Positions 5,366-5,501 of a stretch of DNA of 5,501 nt are shown here, piece by piece. The stretch is taken from the NCBI GenBank assembly GCA_031082105.1, contig JAVHLO010000256.1, positions 1 through 5,501 of the forward strand. Direction: 5' to 3'. The notes under the pieces are model-generated. The model did no database searches. It saw only the letters and a list, made by a program, of their open reading frames with translations, and was not told where the DNA came from. Source of the DNA: Planctomycetota bacterium (GTDB lineage Bacteria; Planctomycetota; MHYJ01; JACQXL01; JAVHLO01). The number at the start of each line of letters is the position of its first letter. Position 1 is the first letter of the stretch. Both the position numbers and the translations under genes were made by a program.

Positions 5366-5493
5366 GAAATCCGTGGCTTCCTCGTGTCGAACAACCGTTG
5401 TGTCGGGGATTCGGAGGAAGCTGCGAAAAATGGCCTGGCCCGCACCATTTACGAACGCGGCGACATGCTGCTCGAGTTCGTAGTGACGCCGTA
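5366..5493 (+). pseudogene. Coding-like 3' end of an unidentified gene, no visible start
   Basis: One frame reads 42 codons, EIRGFLVSNNRCVGDSEEAA then KNGLARTIYERG then DMLLEFVVTP, to a TAA at 5491-5493. The composition is protein-like and mostly G/C-ending. The frame stays open leftward through repeat copy 2 to a TGA at 5243-5245 but contains no ATG there; only weak candidates (CTG 5357, GTG 5381) exist. It may be the remnant of a gene whose 5' part was lost or replaced by the repeat, or a very short gene with a non-ATG start, or a chance open frame. I do not recognise the family. Confidence 0.35.
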
Positions 5494-5501
5494 AGGCGTT
5501 G

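Overview
The window is GC-rich bacterial chromosome, probably from a diderm lineage. It holds NAD-dependent DNA ligase (bacterial), an IspG of the MEP isoprenoid route, an ECF sigma factor with a zinc-binding FecR-type anti-sigma factor, and an exported protein with STN-like and possibly GspC-like parts. The dispersed CGCAAAG repeats and short palindromic intergenic elements resemble those I associate with PVC-type and related environmental genomes. That lineage guess is only an inference; no rRNA or other marker allows a firm assignment.

Layout. Positions 1-1374 (+) are the 3' two-thirds of ligA; its 5' part lies outside the window. It converges on ispG (2566-1463, -) across an 88-bp gap that holds a 59-bp dispersed repeat. 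Upstream of ispG, positions 2567-2803 contain no credible gene. They hold a 117-bp element made of two inverted 28-nt palindromic units (REPIN-like) and a separate 8-bp inverted repeat. Then comes a minus-strand three-gene unit: ECF sigma factor (5115-4489), membrane anti-sigma factor with ZAS and FecR domains (4365-3580), and an exported or anchored protein (3568-2804). The last two genes are coupled, with the Shine-Dalgarno sequence overlapping the preceding stop. Positions 5116-5365 are intergenic and dense in repeats. Positions 5366-5493 (+) carry a short, coding-like 3' end with no recognisable start.

How the genes work together. The sigma factor would be held at the membrane by the anti-sigma zinc domain. 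The FecR segment beyond the membrane helix would sense an extracytoplasmic state. The third protein looks like a dedicated partner: an STN-like domain is followed by a strand-rich segment that resembles the continuation normally found after a FecR core, and the anti-sigma protein stops just where that continuation would begin. The unit may therefore be a three-part envelope-sensing switch. A perfect 18-bp palindrome in the sigma/anti-sigma gap and a TAACC-N4-GGTTA palindrome just upstream of the sigma ribosome-binding site are candidate control points. ligA and ispG are ordinary housekeeping genes, although this IspG lacks the Glu usually found in its HLGVTEAG motif.
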